Source of the DNA: Arthrobacter silviterrae
GTDB lineage: Bacteria > Actinomycetota > Actinomycetes > Actinomycetales > Micrococcaceae
NCBI RefSeq assembly: GCF_011045165.1
Contig: NZ_JAAKZI010000015.1
Coordinates: 1 to 64,000 of the forward strand
Direction of reading: 5' to 3'
DNA: 64,000 bases
In this document: piece by piece, positions 23,540 to 32,611 of the stretch
Layout of the letters: each line of letters starts with the position of its first letter
Numbering within the stretch: the first letter of the stretch is position 1
Made by a program: the position numbers and the translations under genes
Notes under the pieces: model-generated
Seen by the model: only the letters and a program-made list of their open reading frames with translations
What the model was told of the DNA's origin: nothing
The model's database searches: none

Positions 23540-24243
23540 CGACTTCCTGACACGGCCCGGAACCGCCCCCACACCACAAAGCCATACAAGGCCAGCACGG
23601 CCTGGGCCATGAAGAGAAAAACCAGCACGGAGCCCTGCGTAGCTGCTGCAACTCCCAGCAGTGAGACGAGGGACGACACCGCGACCAGCAACCACGCCCA
23701 GCGCGAGCGCCGCGCCAGCCCCGCGAGGCCGCCCACAAGGAGCCCGATGCAGAACCCGGAGAGCAGGAGCTGCGCCAAGGGGAGGCCGGCCAGGCTGCGG
23801 GACGCCGCCAGAACCCGCTCCAGCACCACCAGCGGAAGGACGTAGCAGACGGCGTACAGCAGCGCGACAAGTGCGGGCGCCACCAGATCACGGGGGCGGA
23901 AAGTCCGCAACGCGATTCTGCGGACCAGGGGCCCATTGGCGGGTGCCCGCCAGAACCGGGACAGCCCGTAAATGCTGGCGCCAACGCCCACCAGCGATGT
24001 CAGGGACACCGATACGCCATAGGCGAGCAGCTCCGGGGCAGAGCCAAAGAGAGCATAGGGCAGCGTGAGCATTGCCCCCGGAATTTCCAGCGCAAATGAT
24101 CCCATGGCGAGCCACCAACCCACCTCGTTGCGCCGCGCCAAAAATGCCTCTGACGCGCACATAATGAGTACCCCGAGGATTTTCAGCACCAAGGAAAATG
24201 CCTGCAGCGGGTTGAAAATGGGGCCGAACAGGATATCCATCAC
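23536..24243 (-). CDS. Polytopic membrane protein of unknown function
   Basis: This 235-residue protein has about seven hydrophobic segments (roughly residues 14-34, 42-62, 68-90, 118-140, 150-172, 180-200, 206-225) with few charged residues between them. The spacing and tryptophan-rich turns (NEVGWWLAMG) are reminiscent of small transporters such as PnuC, but no diagnostic motif convinces me. It is divergent from pta across about 125 bases and upstream of the RIO kinase leader on the same strand. Confidence 0.6.
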   Translation of the reverse strand: MMDILFGPIFNPLQAFSLVLKILGVLIMCASEAFLARRNEVGWWLAMGSFALEIPGAMLTLPYALFGSAPELLAYGVSVSLTSLVGVGASIYGLSRFWRAPANGPLVRRIALRTFRPRDLVAPALVALLYAVCYVLPLVVLERVLAASRSLAGLPLAQLLLSGFCIGLLVGGLAGLARRSRWAWLLVAVSSLVSLLGVAAATQGSVLVFLFMAQAVLALYGFVVWGRFRAVSGSR

Positions 24244-24368
24244 CCCACTCTATGTGGGCCCCGGCGACTTCCGGCGAGGTCCCCACGGTGATCCCTGCCG
24301 CAATATGGCCCGCAGCGGTGCGCACCGTGCTTGGATGGAATCAGACGCTCGAAAGGCGGTTCACAGCC

Positions 24369-26489
24369 ATGGCCCGTGGAATATATGTCAGTGCCACCAC
24401 ACCCGGATCCGGCAAGACACTTGTGTCGCTGGGCCTGGCCGATGCCCTGCACCGGCATGCGGACAGGATCGGCTTCTTCCGCCCCATCACCTCGGCCCCC
24501 GACGCCGAAGCGGACCCCACGGTGGCGCTGCTGCGCCGCATGTACAAGCTCGACGCCGGCGTGTGCCGCAGCGCCATGACCGGCGCAGAGGCCCGGGCGC
24601 TGTTGGCGGCCGGCCGCCGCGAGGAAATTGACGCCCGCTGCGTGGAAATTTACAGCCAGATCGCCAAGAACGCCGACGTGGTCATCGTTGAGGGCACGGA
24701 CCTCACCGGCCAGGACGCCGCCGTCGAATTTGACCTCAACGCCCGCCTGGCAAACAACCTGGGCCTGCCTGTCCTGGCCGTGATTGGTGCCCGCGGGCTG
24801 ACGGCGGAGGAGACTGCCGACGCCGTGGATGTGGCCCGCAAGGAACTGGTCGCCGAAAACTGTTCGCTGCTGGCCATGATGGTCAACCGGGCTGAACCGG
24901 ACAAAGTGGAGGCCATCAAGGCCGCCGTGCGCCCCGGGGCCAGCCACCGCCCCGTTTACGTCATTCCCGAGATCGAGGAGATTTCCCGTCCCACCGTGGC
25001 GGAGGTGGCCGCCAACCTGGGCCTGCGCCAGATTGCCGGGAGTTCCGAGCTGGAGCGGGACGTGCACGCCATCAAGGTGGCCGCCATGACAGTGGGGAAT
25101 TTCCTGAACCTGCTGGAGCCCAACGACCTGGTGATTGTCCCGGGGGACCGGGCCGACGTCATGGTGGCGTCCCTGGCCTCCGCCTTCTCCCCTGAATTTC
25201 CTGTCCCAAGCGGCATGATCCTCACCGGCGGGCTTCCCCCGGACCCGCACGTGCTGCCTTTCCTGGCCCATGCCCCGTTCCCTGTTTTCGCGCACGACGA
25301 CGACACGTACAGCACCGCCCGCACCGTCAGCGGGGTGCGCAGCGAGATCCACTCCGGCCAGCGCCGCAAGGTTGCCGCCGCAATGGGCGCCTGGGCCCGC
25401 AACGTGGACGAGGCCGAACTTTTGGAGCGTGTCTCCCTGCCGCGGCCGGCCACCATGACACCCCTGCGGTTCCTGCACGAGCTCATTGAGCGGGCCCGCA
25501 GCGAACGCAAGCACATTGTGCTGCCTGAAGGCGGTGATGTCCGCGTGCTCAGGGCAGCGGAGATCCTGTTCCGCCGCGATGTCTGCGAGCTGACGCTGCT
25601 GGGCAAGAGGTCAGCCATCGAGGAGCTCGCCGCGGCCCACGGCGTGGAATTGGGCGGCATTGCCGTGGTGAACCCGGAAACGTCACCGCTGCGCGAGGAG
25701 TTTGCCGTGGAGTACCAGCGCCTGCGGGCGCACAAGGGCGTGGACCTGGCCCGTGCCCGGGAAGTCATGGCGGACGGCTCCTACTTTGGCACCATGATGG
25801 TCCAGCGGGGCGAAGTGGACGGCATGGTCTCCGGCGCCGCCCACACCACGGCCAACACCATCCGGCCGGCGCTGGAATTTGTGAAGACCCGCCCCGGCGT
25901 CAGCATTGTCTCCTCCGTGTTCCTGATGCTGCTGGCGGACCGGGTGCTGGTCTACGGCGACTGCGCGGTGAACCCCGAACCCAATGAGGAACAGCTGGCG
26001 GACATTGCCATTGCCTCGGCGGCAACTGCCGCACAGTTTGGGGTGGAGCCGCGCATCGCCATGCTCTCGTACTCCACGGGGGGCTCCGGTGCCGGATCGG
26101 CCGTCGAGCAGGTGCGCCGCGCCACCGAGCTGGTGCGCAGCGCCCGTCCCGACCTGGCCGTGGAGGGCCCCATCCAGTACGACGCCGCCGTGGACGCCTC
26201 GATTGCCGCCTCCAAGATGCCGGCGTCGGAGGTGGCCGGGCAGGCAACCGTGTTCATTTTCCCGGACCTGAACACGGGCAACAACACGTACAAGGCAGTG
26301 CAACAGTCCTCCGGCGCCGTTGCCGTGGGGCCCGTGCTGCAGGGGCTGAACAAGCCCATCAACGACCTCTCCCGCGGCTGCACCGTGGAGGACATTGTGA
26401 ACACGGTGGCCATCACCGCCATCCAGGCCCAGGTTTCGGCAAGCCCAACCACCGAACGCACCGAAACCACCGAACGCAAGGAACCCTAA
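24369..26489 (+). CDS. pta: Phosphate acetyltransferase Pta
   Basis: This 706-residue three-domain Pta interconverts acetyl-CoA and acetyl phosphate. An N-terminal P-loop domain begins GIYVSATTPGSGKT (residues 4-17), a central DRTGG domain follows, and the C-terminal catalytic domain carries VDGMVSGAAHTTANTIRPAL and YSTGGSGAG. The long form with the regulatory N-terminus is usual in this group. The ATG at 24369 was chosen. Upstream open codons to 24252 are not Pta-like. The TAA overlaps the ackA ATG by one base, making a classic pta-ackA operon for overflow metabolism and acetate use. Confidence 0.94.
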   Translation: MARGIYVSATTPGSGKTLVSLGLADALHRHADRIGFFRPITSAPDAEADPTVALLRRMYKLDAGVCRSAMTGAEARALLAAGRREEIDARCVEIYSQIAKNADVVIVEGTDLTGQDAAVEFDLNARLANNLGLPVLAVIGARGLTAEETADAVDVARKELVAENCSLLAMMVNRAEPDKVEAIKAAVRPGASHRPVYVIPEIEEISRPTVAEVAANLGLRQIAGSSELERDVHAIKVAAMTVGNFLNLLEPNDLVIVPGDRADVMVASLASAFSPEFPVPSGMILTGGLPPDPHVLPFLAHAPFPVFAHDDDTYSTARTVSGVRSEIHSGQRRKVAAAMGAWARNVDEAELLERVSLPRPATMTPLRFLHELIERARSERKHIVLPEGGDVRVLRAAEILFRRDVCELTLLGKRSAIEELAAAHGVELGGIAVVNPETSPLREEFAVEYQRLRAHKGVDLARAREVMADGSYFGTMMVQRGEVDGMVSGAAHTTANTIRPALEFVKTRPGVSIVSSVFLMLLADRVLVYGDCAVNPEPNEEQLADIAIASAATAAQFGVEPRIAMLSYSTGGSGAGSAVEQVRRATELVRSARPDLAVEGPIQYDAAVDASIAASKMPASEVAGQATVFIFPDLNTGNNTYKAVQQSSGAVAVGPVLQGLNKPINDLSRGCTVEDIVNTVAITAIQAQVSASPTTERTETTERKEP

Positions 26490-27631
26490 TGCGCGTGCTC
26501 GTCATCAATTCCGGCTCGTCCTCCCTCAAGTACCAGGTGCGTGACACCACCACCGATGAGATCCAGGCGAGCGGGCTGATCGAGCGCATCGGCGAGGGTG
26601 GCGGCGGCCCCGCCAACCACGGCGTGGCCATGGACCAGGTGGCGGCGGGGCTGGAAGGAATCCTGGCGCAGAAGCCGCTGGACGCCGTCGGCCATCGGGT
26701 GGTGCACGGCGGGGAGCGATTCAGCGAGCCTGTGCTCATCAACAATGAAATCACCCGGTCCATTGAGCGGCTGAACCCGCTGGCGCCACTGCACAACCCG
26801 GCCAACGTGCTGGGCATCCGCGCCATCACGGCGAAGTGGCCGGCGCTGCCCCAGGTGGCCGTCTTTGACACCGCGTTTCACCGGACCCTGCCCGAGTACG
26901 CGTGGCGCTACGCCGTGCCGGACTCGCTCTACCGGCAGTACGGGATCCGGCGGTACGGCTTCCATGGAACCTCGCACGAATTTGTCATGGGCCGGGCCGC
27001 GGAGCTGCTGGGCATTCCGGTCCCGGACTTCAATGCTGTGGTGGCCCACCTGGGCAACGGGGTCTCGCTGACCGCCGTCCGGGGCGGGGCCAGCGTGGAC
27101 ACCTCAATGGGATTCACGCCTCTCGAAGGGCTGGTGATGGGCACGCGCAGCGGCGACCTGGACCCGTCCATCCTGATTTTCCTGCAGCGCCAGGGCCTGT
27201 CCGCCGATGAGATTGACACCTTGCTCAACCGCGATTCCGGGCTCAAGGCGCTCGCCGGCAACAACGACATGCGGGCCATCGTGGAGGCTGCCGAGGCCGG
27301 GGATGCGCACGCCCGGCTGGCCCTGGACATCACCTCCTACCGGCTGGCGAAGTACATTGGCGGCTACCATGTTGCCGTGGGCGGCGCGCAGGCGCTGGTG
27401 TTTACGGCCGGGATTGGCGAGAACTCGGCGGCGTTCCGTGCCCTGGTGGTGGACCGGCTGGGTGCCTTGGGCCTGAAGCTCGACGCCGTTGCCAACCTTG
27501 AGCGGTCCGGCTCGCCGCGGGTGGTCAGCACCCCCGAATCGGCTTTCCCCGTCCTGGTGGTCCCCACGGATGAGGAGCGCGCCATCGCGGAGGCGACGGC
27601 CGCCGTCGTGCTCGGAACGGAGCAGCGGTAG
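26489..27631 (+). CDS. ackA: Acetate kinase AckA
   Basis: This 380-residue ASKHA-fold kinase converts acetyl phosphate and ADP to acetate and ATP, or the reverse. Conserved parts are VINSGSSSLKYQ at the N-terminus, GFHGTSHEFV, HLGNGVSL, DTSMGFTPLEGLVMGTRSG and the C-terminal TAGIGENSAAFR. Length is normal. It is translationally coupled to pta by the TAATG overlap and is followed closely by an acetyltransferase gene. The shared gene block suggests acetyl-phosphate supply as well as acetate handling. Confidence 0.95.
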   Translation: MRVLVINSGSSSLKYQVRDTTTDEIQASGLIERIGEGGGGPANHGVAMDQVAAGLEGILAQKPLDAVGHRVVHGGERFSEPVLINNEITRSIERLNPLAPLHNPANVLGIRAITAKWPALPQVAVFDTAFHRTLPEYAWRYAVPDSLYRQYGIRRYGFHGTSHEFVMGRAAELLGIPVPDFNAVVAHLGNGVSLTAVRGGASVDTSMGFTPLEGLVMGTRSGDLDPSILIFLQRQGLSADEIDTLLNRDSGLKALAGNNDMRAIVEAAEAGDAHARLALDITSYRLAKYIGGYHVAVGGAQALVFTAGIGENSAAFRALVVDRLGALGLKLDAVANLERSGSPRVVSTPESAFPVLVVPTDEERAIAEATAAVVLGTEQR

Positions 27632-27640
27632 GCTCTTTGC

Positions 27641-28204
27641 ATGGTTGAAATTCCGTACCCGCTCACCACTGAACGCCTGGTCCTGCGCCAATTCACGCCG
27701 GCCGACCTGGAGCCCTACTACGCCTACCAGCGCCTGCCTGAGACCGCCCGCTACCTCCTGGGCGGGCCGCGCAGCTACGTGCAGTGCATGGCGCGCATTG
27801 CCAAGTACATCGAGGACCCGTTTGCCGGTCCGGGGGACTGGGCCACCTTTGCCGTGGAACGTGCGGGGCAGCCGGGCCTGGTGGGGGAGCTGGCGCTGAA
27901 ATGGAACTCCGGCGGCAAGCCGGACAACGGCGTGGGGCCGGAACTGTTGGGGGAAATCGGCTGGACGCTGGCACCCGAGGTGAGGGGGCAGGGGTACGCC
28001 ACGGAGGGTGCCCGGGCCGTGCTGGACCTGGCCATGGACACGCTGGGATTCCACCGCGTGGAGGCCCGCCTGGACGCCCGCAATTCCGCCTCCGCTGCCA
28101 TTTGCGAGCGGCTCGGCATGCGCCGGGAGGGCGTGCTGCGCGACAACATGTACCTCAAGGGCGAATGGACGTCCGAGGCCATTTACTCCGTGGTGCGGTC
28201 GTAG
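27641..28204 (+). CDS. GNAT family N-acetyltransferase (RimJ/RimL-like)
   Basis: This 187-residue protein has the GNAT core. It opens with YPLTTERLVLRQFTPADLEPYYAY. The acetyl-CoA loop is PEVRGQGYATEGARAVLDLA (R/Q-x-x-G-x-G/A). The closing motif is NSASAAICERLGMRREG, followed by the RimJ-like DNMYLKGEWTSEAIYSV. The substrate is unknown, though N-terminal amino groups of proteins are typical for this branch. It begins 9 bases after ackA, so it may share the pta-ackA transcript. It converges on the peptidase gene with a 6-base gap. Confidence 0.85.
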   Translation: MVEIPYPLTTERLVLRQFTPADLEPYYAYQRLPETARYLLGGPRSYVQCMARIAKYIEDPFAGPGDWATFAVERAGQPGLVGELALKWNSGGKPDNGVGPELLGEIGWTLAPEVRGQGYATEGARAVLDLAMDTLGFHRVEARLDARNSASAAICERLGMRREGVLRDNMYLKGEWTSEAIYSVVRS

Positions 28205-28210
28205 GGCGGG

Positions 28211-30409
28211 TTACCGCAGCTCCGTGGCCCCGATCGCGTCGGCCAGGAATGCGTAGTCCCAGGCGCGCGTCTTCCAGCCCTCGTACCGGCCGGACGCGCC
28301 GCCGTGGCCGCCGTCCATCTCGATCTTGAGCACAATGGGCTCGGTCCCCGTGGAAGTGGAACGCAGTTCCTGGACCCACTTGGCCGGCTCCACGTACAGC
28401 ACCCGGGTGTCGTTGAAGCTCGTCACGGCGGCAATCTTCGGGTAGGCCACTGGGCGCACGTTCTCATACGGGGTGTACCCCTTCATGTACTTGTACACCT
28501 CCGGGTCCGTGATGGGGTTGCCCCATTCCTCCCATTCCAGGGCGGACAGCGGCAGCTCCGGGTCCAGGATGGTGGTCAGGGCGTCCACGAACGGCACCTG
28601 CGCCACGATGGCCGCGTACTTCTCCGGGGCCAGGTTCGCCACGGCGCCCATCAGCAGCCCGCCGGCCGAGCCGCCCATGGCACCGATCCGTGCCGGGTCC
28701 ACCCAACCGGATCCCGCCAGCCAGTCCGTGGCCGCCACGAAGTCGGTGAAGGTGTTCTTCTTGTTCAGCTTCTTGCCGTCCTCGTACCAGTGCCTGCCCA
28801 TCTCGCCGCCGCCGCGCACGTGGGCAATGACGAAGACCACGCCGCGGTCCAGAAGGGACAGCCGGGGCACGCCAAAGCCGGGGTCCATGCTGACCTCGTA
28901 GGAACCGTAGCCGTACACCACGCCGGCGTTTGACCCGTCCCGGACCAGGTCCGCGCGCCGCAGCACGGACAGCGGCACCCGCGTGCCGTCGCCGGCCACG
29001 GCCCACTCGCGCGTGGCCACATAATTCTCGGACCGGTAACCGCCCAGCACGGGGGTCTCCTTGCGCAGCAGCAGTTCGCCGCCCGCCGTGCCCACCGGCA
29101 ATACGTAGTCGTAAACGCGCGGCGGCGTGAAATCGGAGGTGTAGACCAGCCGGATCACGGGGGACTCAAACTCGCTCCCGCCCATCGAGGCCGTATACAG
29201 TTCCTCATCAAAAACAGGCTCGACGCCGGCCGCCTGCGCCGCGGTTCCCAGGCCGTCCAGGGGGGTCACCTGGACGCGCTCAATGGTGTCCTGGCGCAGC
29301 GACACCACCATGTGGGTGGCTGTGACGGTGGCGCCGTTGATACGCACGGTCTCGTCATGGGCAATGACGGTGGTCCAGTCCTGATCCGCCAGGGGCTTGG
29401 CGAACTCCGCGGCGTCCACCAGGGAAATCATGGAATTGGCGGCGTCGCGGTCATGGGTCAGCAGGACCTTTTCGACACCCTCCCACAGGAACGGTTCGGC
29501 GTCGTACAGGACGTGCTCGCTGCGCGGGATGAGCGTCTGCAGGCCCTTTTCGGGGGCGGCGAAGTCCAGCAGGCGGGTTTCGCTGAACTCGGAGCAGCCG
29601 ATGCTCACGGCCAGGTGGCGGCGGTCGGCGGAGAGGCCGAACCCCGTCCACATGGCCACGTCGTCCTCCTGGTACAGGACCTTGTCTTCGGAGACCGGCG
29701 TGCCCAGGACGTGGGTTTTCACCTGGTACGGGCGCCAGGAATCATCCGCCACCATGTAAAAGAGCGTGGTGCCGTCGGGGGAGAAGGCCAGGCCGTAAAA
29801 CGCCTTGTCGATGGTGTCCGGCAGCAGCTCGCCGGTGCGCAGGTCCTTGATCCGGACGGTGAACAGCTCGTCGCCGGCGTTGTCCACGGCAAAAGCGTAC
29901 AAATTCCCGTCACGGGTCACGGCGGCACCGCCCAGCGAGAAGAACGGCTGTCCCTCGGCCTCGGCGTTGCCGTCGAGCAAAATGACTTCGCCCGGGACGT
30001 CCACGCCGGGCTCCACCACGGGCGGCGTCCAATCCTCGACGGCACTGCCGTCGCCGCTGGCCTTCACCCGGCACTGGATCGAGTAGGCGCTGCCCTCCAC
30101 CATGCGGGCGTAGTACCACCAGCCGTCCTTGCGGCTCGGCACGGACAGGTCCGTTTCCTGGGTGCGGTTCTTGATCTCATTGAAGATGTCCGTGCGCAGC
30201 TGTTCCTGGCCGGCCGTGACGGCGTCAGTAAATGCCTGCTCCGCGTTGAGGTGCGCCACCACTTCCGGGTTGTCCTTCTCGCGCAGCCATTCGTAGTTGT
30301 CCGTGAAGGTGTCGCCGTGGTGGGTGCGCTCCACCGGCACCCTTTTGGCGACGGGGGCTGCGGCAGCTTCGGTTGCGGACGGGGTGGCTGCGGCATCGGG
30401 AAGGGTCAT
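28211..30409 (-). CDS. S9 family peptidase, oligopeptidase B-like
   Basis: This 732-residue protein has an N-terminal seven-bladed propeller (about residues 80-450) and a C-terminal alpha/beta-hydrolase domain. The catalytic triad is visible: S581 in GGSAGG, D667 in FNDTRV and H702 in GGHGG. The RGGGEMGRHWYEDGK stretch is typical of oligopeptidase B, which cuts short peptides after basic residues in the cytoplasm. No signal peptide is present (the N-terminus is Ala/Pro-rich). It is divergent from the phenylacetate operon and starts 178 bases from its first gene. Confidence 0.9.
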   Translation of the reverse strand: MTLPDAAATPSATEAAAAPVAKRVPVERTHHGDTFTDNYEWLREKDNPEVVAHLNAEQAFTDAVTAGQEQLRTDIFNEIKNRTQETDLSVPSRKDGWWYYARMVEGSAYSIQCRVKASGDGSAVEDWTPPVVEPGVDVPGEVILLDGNAEAEGQPFFSLGGAAVTRDGNLYAFAVDNAGDELFTVRIKDLRTGELLPDTIDKAFYGLAFSPDGTTLFYMVADDSWRPYQVKTHVLGTPVSEDKVLYQEDDVAMWTGFGLSADRRHLAVSIGCSEFSETRLLDFAAPEKGLQTLIPRSEHVLYDAEPFLWEGVEKVLLTHDRDAANSMISLVDAAEFAKPLADQDWTTVIAHDETVRINGATVTATHMVVSLRQDTIERVQVTPLDGLGTAAQAAGVEPVFDEELYTASMGGSEFESPVIRLVYTSDFTPPRVYDYVLPVGTAGGELLLRKETPVLGGYRSENYVATREWAVAGDGTRVPLSVLRRADLVRDGSNAGVVYGYGSYEVSMDPGFGVPRLSLLDRGVVFVIAHVRGGGEMGRHWYEDGKKLNKKNTFTDFVAATDWLAGSGWVDPARIGAMGGSAGGLLMGAVANLAPEKYAAIVAQVPFVDALTTILDPELPLSALEWEEWGNPITDPEVYKYMKGYTPYENVRPVAYPKIAAVTSFNDTRVLYVEPAKWVQELRSTSTGTEPIVLKIEMDGGHGGASGRYEGWKTRAWDYAFLADAIGATELR

Positions 30410-30505
30410 GGATCCACTGTATAGACCACTGCCCGGCGCGGCACGGGTGTATGCCCACAGCGGAGCGCGGGTTGACCGTGCGCCCCATCACATGGAATAT
30501 TTATA

Positions 30506-30522
30506 GAACGAACGGTCGGTAA
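30506..30522. promoter_or_regulatory. Candidate PaaR operator upstream of the thiolase-paaF-paaH-paaZ operon
   Basis: The site GAACGAACGGTCGGTAA (reverse complement TTACCGACCGTTCGTTC) is repeated exactly at 41486-41502 in front of paaA. It follows the AT-rich TATTTATA, a likely -10 region. The ACCGnnCGnnCG pattern agrees with what I recall for PaaR sites in corynebacteria. The transcript would start just upstream of the thiolase gene. Confidence 0.65.
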
Positions 30523-30587
30523 TTTGGCGGCCGGGTCCCTGGCGGAAGCAATTGCCACGCCGCAGAGCACGTTCGAAGGGTACTTTC

Positions 30588-31817
30588 ATGGCCACAGCAT
30601 CACCACAGGCATTTTTGGTGGACGGCGTCCGGACGCCCGTGGGCCGCTACGGCGGCGCCCTCGCCACCGTCCGGCCCGACGACCTCGCCGCCCTGACCAT
30701 CAAGGAACTCATCACCCGGACCGGAATCGACCCGGCCGACGTCGACGAGGTCATTTTCGGCAACGCCAACGGCGCCGGTGAGGAAAACCGCAACGTGGCC
30801 CGCATGGCCTGGCTGCTGGCTGGCTTCCCCGACACCGTCCCCGGCATCACAGTCAACCGGCTGTGCGCCTCCGGCATGAGCGCCATCACGATGGCGAGCC
30901 ACATGGTCAAGGCCGGGGCGGCGGACATTGTGGTGGCCGGCGGCGTCGAATCGATGTCCCGGGCGCCCTGGGTCATGGCCAAGCCGGAGAAGGCGTTCGC
31001 CAAGCCAGGCGCCACCTTTGACACCTCCATCGGCTGGCGCTTCAGCAACCCCAGTTTCCTTTCCGGGGAGCTGTCCCGCGGCGGAAAAATGACATTCTCC
31101 ATGTCGGAAACAGCCGAGGAAGTGGCCCGCGTGTACGGCACCTCCCGCGAGGACTGCGACGCCTTTGCTGTCCGCTCCCACGAGCTGGCACTGGCGGCCA
31201 TTGCGGCCGGCCGGTTCCGGGACGAAATTGTGCCCGTGACGGTCCGCGGCCGCAAGGGCGACACCGTGGTCGACACCGACGAGGGCCCGCGCCCCGGCAC
31301 CACCGCCGACGTGCTGGCCGGGCTGCGCCCCGTGGTCAAGGGAGGTACCGTGGTCACGGCGGGCAATGCCTCCAGCCTCAACGACGGCGCCTCCGCCATC
31401 ATCGTCGCCTCCGAAGCTGCCATCCAAAAGTACGGCCTCACCCCGCGCGCCCGCATCATCGACGGCGCCTCGGCCGGCCTGGCCCCGGAAATCATGGGCA
31501 TGGGGCCCGTCGCCGCCACCCACAAGGTTCTCGAGCGGCAGGGCACGGGCATCAGCCAGCTGGCCGCCGTCGAACTCAACGAGGCGTTCGCCTCCCAGTC
31601 GCTGGCCTGCATGCGCGAACTGGGACTGGACACCGGCACCGTCAACAACGACGGCGGCGCCATCGCCCTCGGCCACCCGCTGGGCTCCTCCGGCTCCCGC
31701 ATAGTCATCACGCTGCTGGGACGCCTGGAACGCGAGGCCCCCGGCGGACTGGGCCTGGCCACCATGTGCGTGGGCGTGGGCCAGGGCGCCGCGCTGCTCG
31801 TGGAAGGCCTGTCATGA
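30588..31817 (+). CDS. paaJ: Acetyl-CoA acyltransferase (3-oxoadipyl-CoA thiolase type)
   Basis: This 409-residue thiolase carries the acyl-accepting cysteine in NRLCASGMSA (about C91) and the two C-terminal active-site motifs, GGAIALGHPLGSSG and CVGVGQG. In phenylacetate degradation this step splits 3-oxoadipyl-CoA to succinyl-CoA and acetyl-CoA, and also shortens the ring-opened C8 product. The assignment to paaJ rests on the operon, since the sequence alone fits several thiolases including PcaF. The ATG at 30588 has GAAGGG upstream. Its stop overlaps the next start (ATGA). Confidence 0.88.
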   Translation: MATASPQAFLVDGVRTPVGRYGGALATVRPDDLAALTIKELITRTGIDPADVDEVIFGNANGAGEENRNVARMAWLLAGFPDTVPGITVNRLCASGMSAITMASHMVKAGAADIVVAGGVESMSRAPWVMAKPEKAFAKPGATFDTSIGWRFSNPSFLSGELSRGGKMTFSMSETAEEVARVYGTSREDCDAFAVRSHELALAAIAAGRFRDEIVPVTVRGRKGDTVVDTDEGPRPGTTADVLAGLRPVVKGGTVVTAGNASSLNDGASAIIVASEAAIQKYGLTPRARIIDGASAGLAPEIMGMGPVAATHKVLERQGTGISQLAAVELNEAFASQSLACMRELGLDTGTVNNDGGAIALGHPLGSSGSRIVITLLGRLEREAPGGLGLATMCVGVGQGAALLVEGLS

Positions 31818-32611
31818 CGCACGACGCCGGGCACCTCCTCGATCCCGCCGCCTTCGCCACGCTTGTGGTCACCGAGGCGGAAGACCGCGTGGCCGTCCAG
31901 CTCAACCGGCCAGCGGTGCGGAACGCCATCGACGCGCAGATGGTGGCCGAGCTGCACGCTGTCTGCACCCACCTGGAGGCCCATCCCAAAGTGCTGGTCC
32001 TGTCCGGGATACCGGGCGACGAGGCCGCCGGGACCAAGGGGATCTTCGCCTCCGGGGCGGACATTGCCGAACTGCGCGAACGCCGCCGCGACGACGCCCT
32101 GGCTGGCATCAACTCCGGCCTGTTCGACCGAATCGCCAAGCTCCCCATGCCCGTCATCGCGGCCCTGGACGGGTATGCACTGGGCGGCGGCGCCGAGCTG
32201 GCCTACGCCGCCGACTTCCGCATCGGCACCCGCGCGCTGCGCATGGGCCAACCCGAAACATCGCTGGGCATCATGGCGGCGGCCGGTGCCACGTGGCGGC
32301 TGAAGGAACTGGTGGGCGAGCCCGTGGCCAAGCAGATGCTGCTGGCCGGGCGCATCCTCACCGGGGAGGGCTGCCTGGCCGTGGGGCTGGTCACCGAACT
32401 CGTGGAATCCGCCGAACTGCTGCCGGCCGCCCACGCACTGGCGGACCGGATCGGGCTGCAGGACCCTTTGGCCGTGCAGGCCACCAAGCGCGTGTTTCAC
32501 GCCCCGCGTGAAGCCCATCCCGACATAGACAACCACGAGCAGGCCGAACTCTTTGAGTCGCCTGCCAAGTTCGCCCGCATGCAGGCATTCCTGGACAAGA
32601 GGAAGAAATGA
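31814..32611 (+). CDS. paaF: Enoyl-CoA hydratase/isomerase (PaaF-type)
   Basis: This 265-residue crotonase-fold protein hydrates 2,3-dehydroadipyl-CoA in the lower phenylacetate pathway. The oxyanion-hole segments are IFASGADIAEL and ALDGYALGGGAELAYAADFRIG. The second catalytic glutamate is expected in MGQPETSLGI, where E is present. It overlaps the thiolase stop and the PaaH start by 4 bases each, so the three are coupled. PaaF is preferred over PaaG because a separate PaaG-like gene follows paaABCDE. Confidence 0.85.
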   Translation: MTHDAGHLLDPAAFATLVVTEAEDRVAVQLNRPAVRNAIDAQMVAELHAVCTHLEAHPKVLVLSGIPGDEAAGTKGIFASGADIAELRERRRDDALAGINSGLFDRIAKLPMPVIAALDGYALGGGAELAYAADFRIGTRALRMGQPETSLGIMAAAGATWRLKELVGEPVAKQMLLAGRILTGEGCLAVGLVTELVESAELLPAAHALADRIGLQDPLAVQATKRVFHAPREAHPDIDNHEQAELFESPAKFARMQAFLDKRKK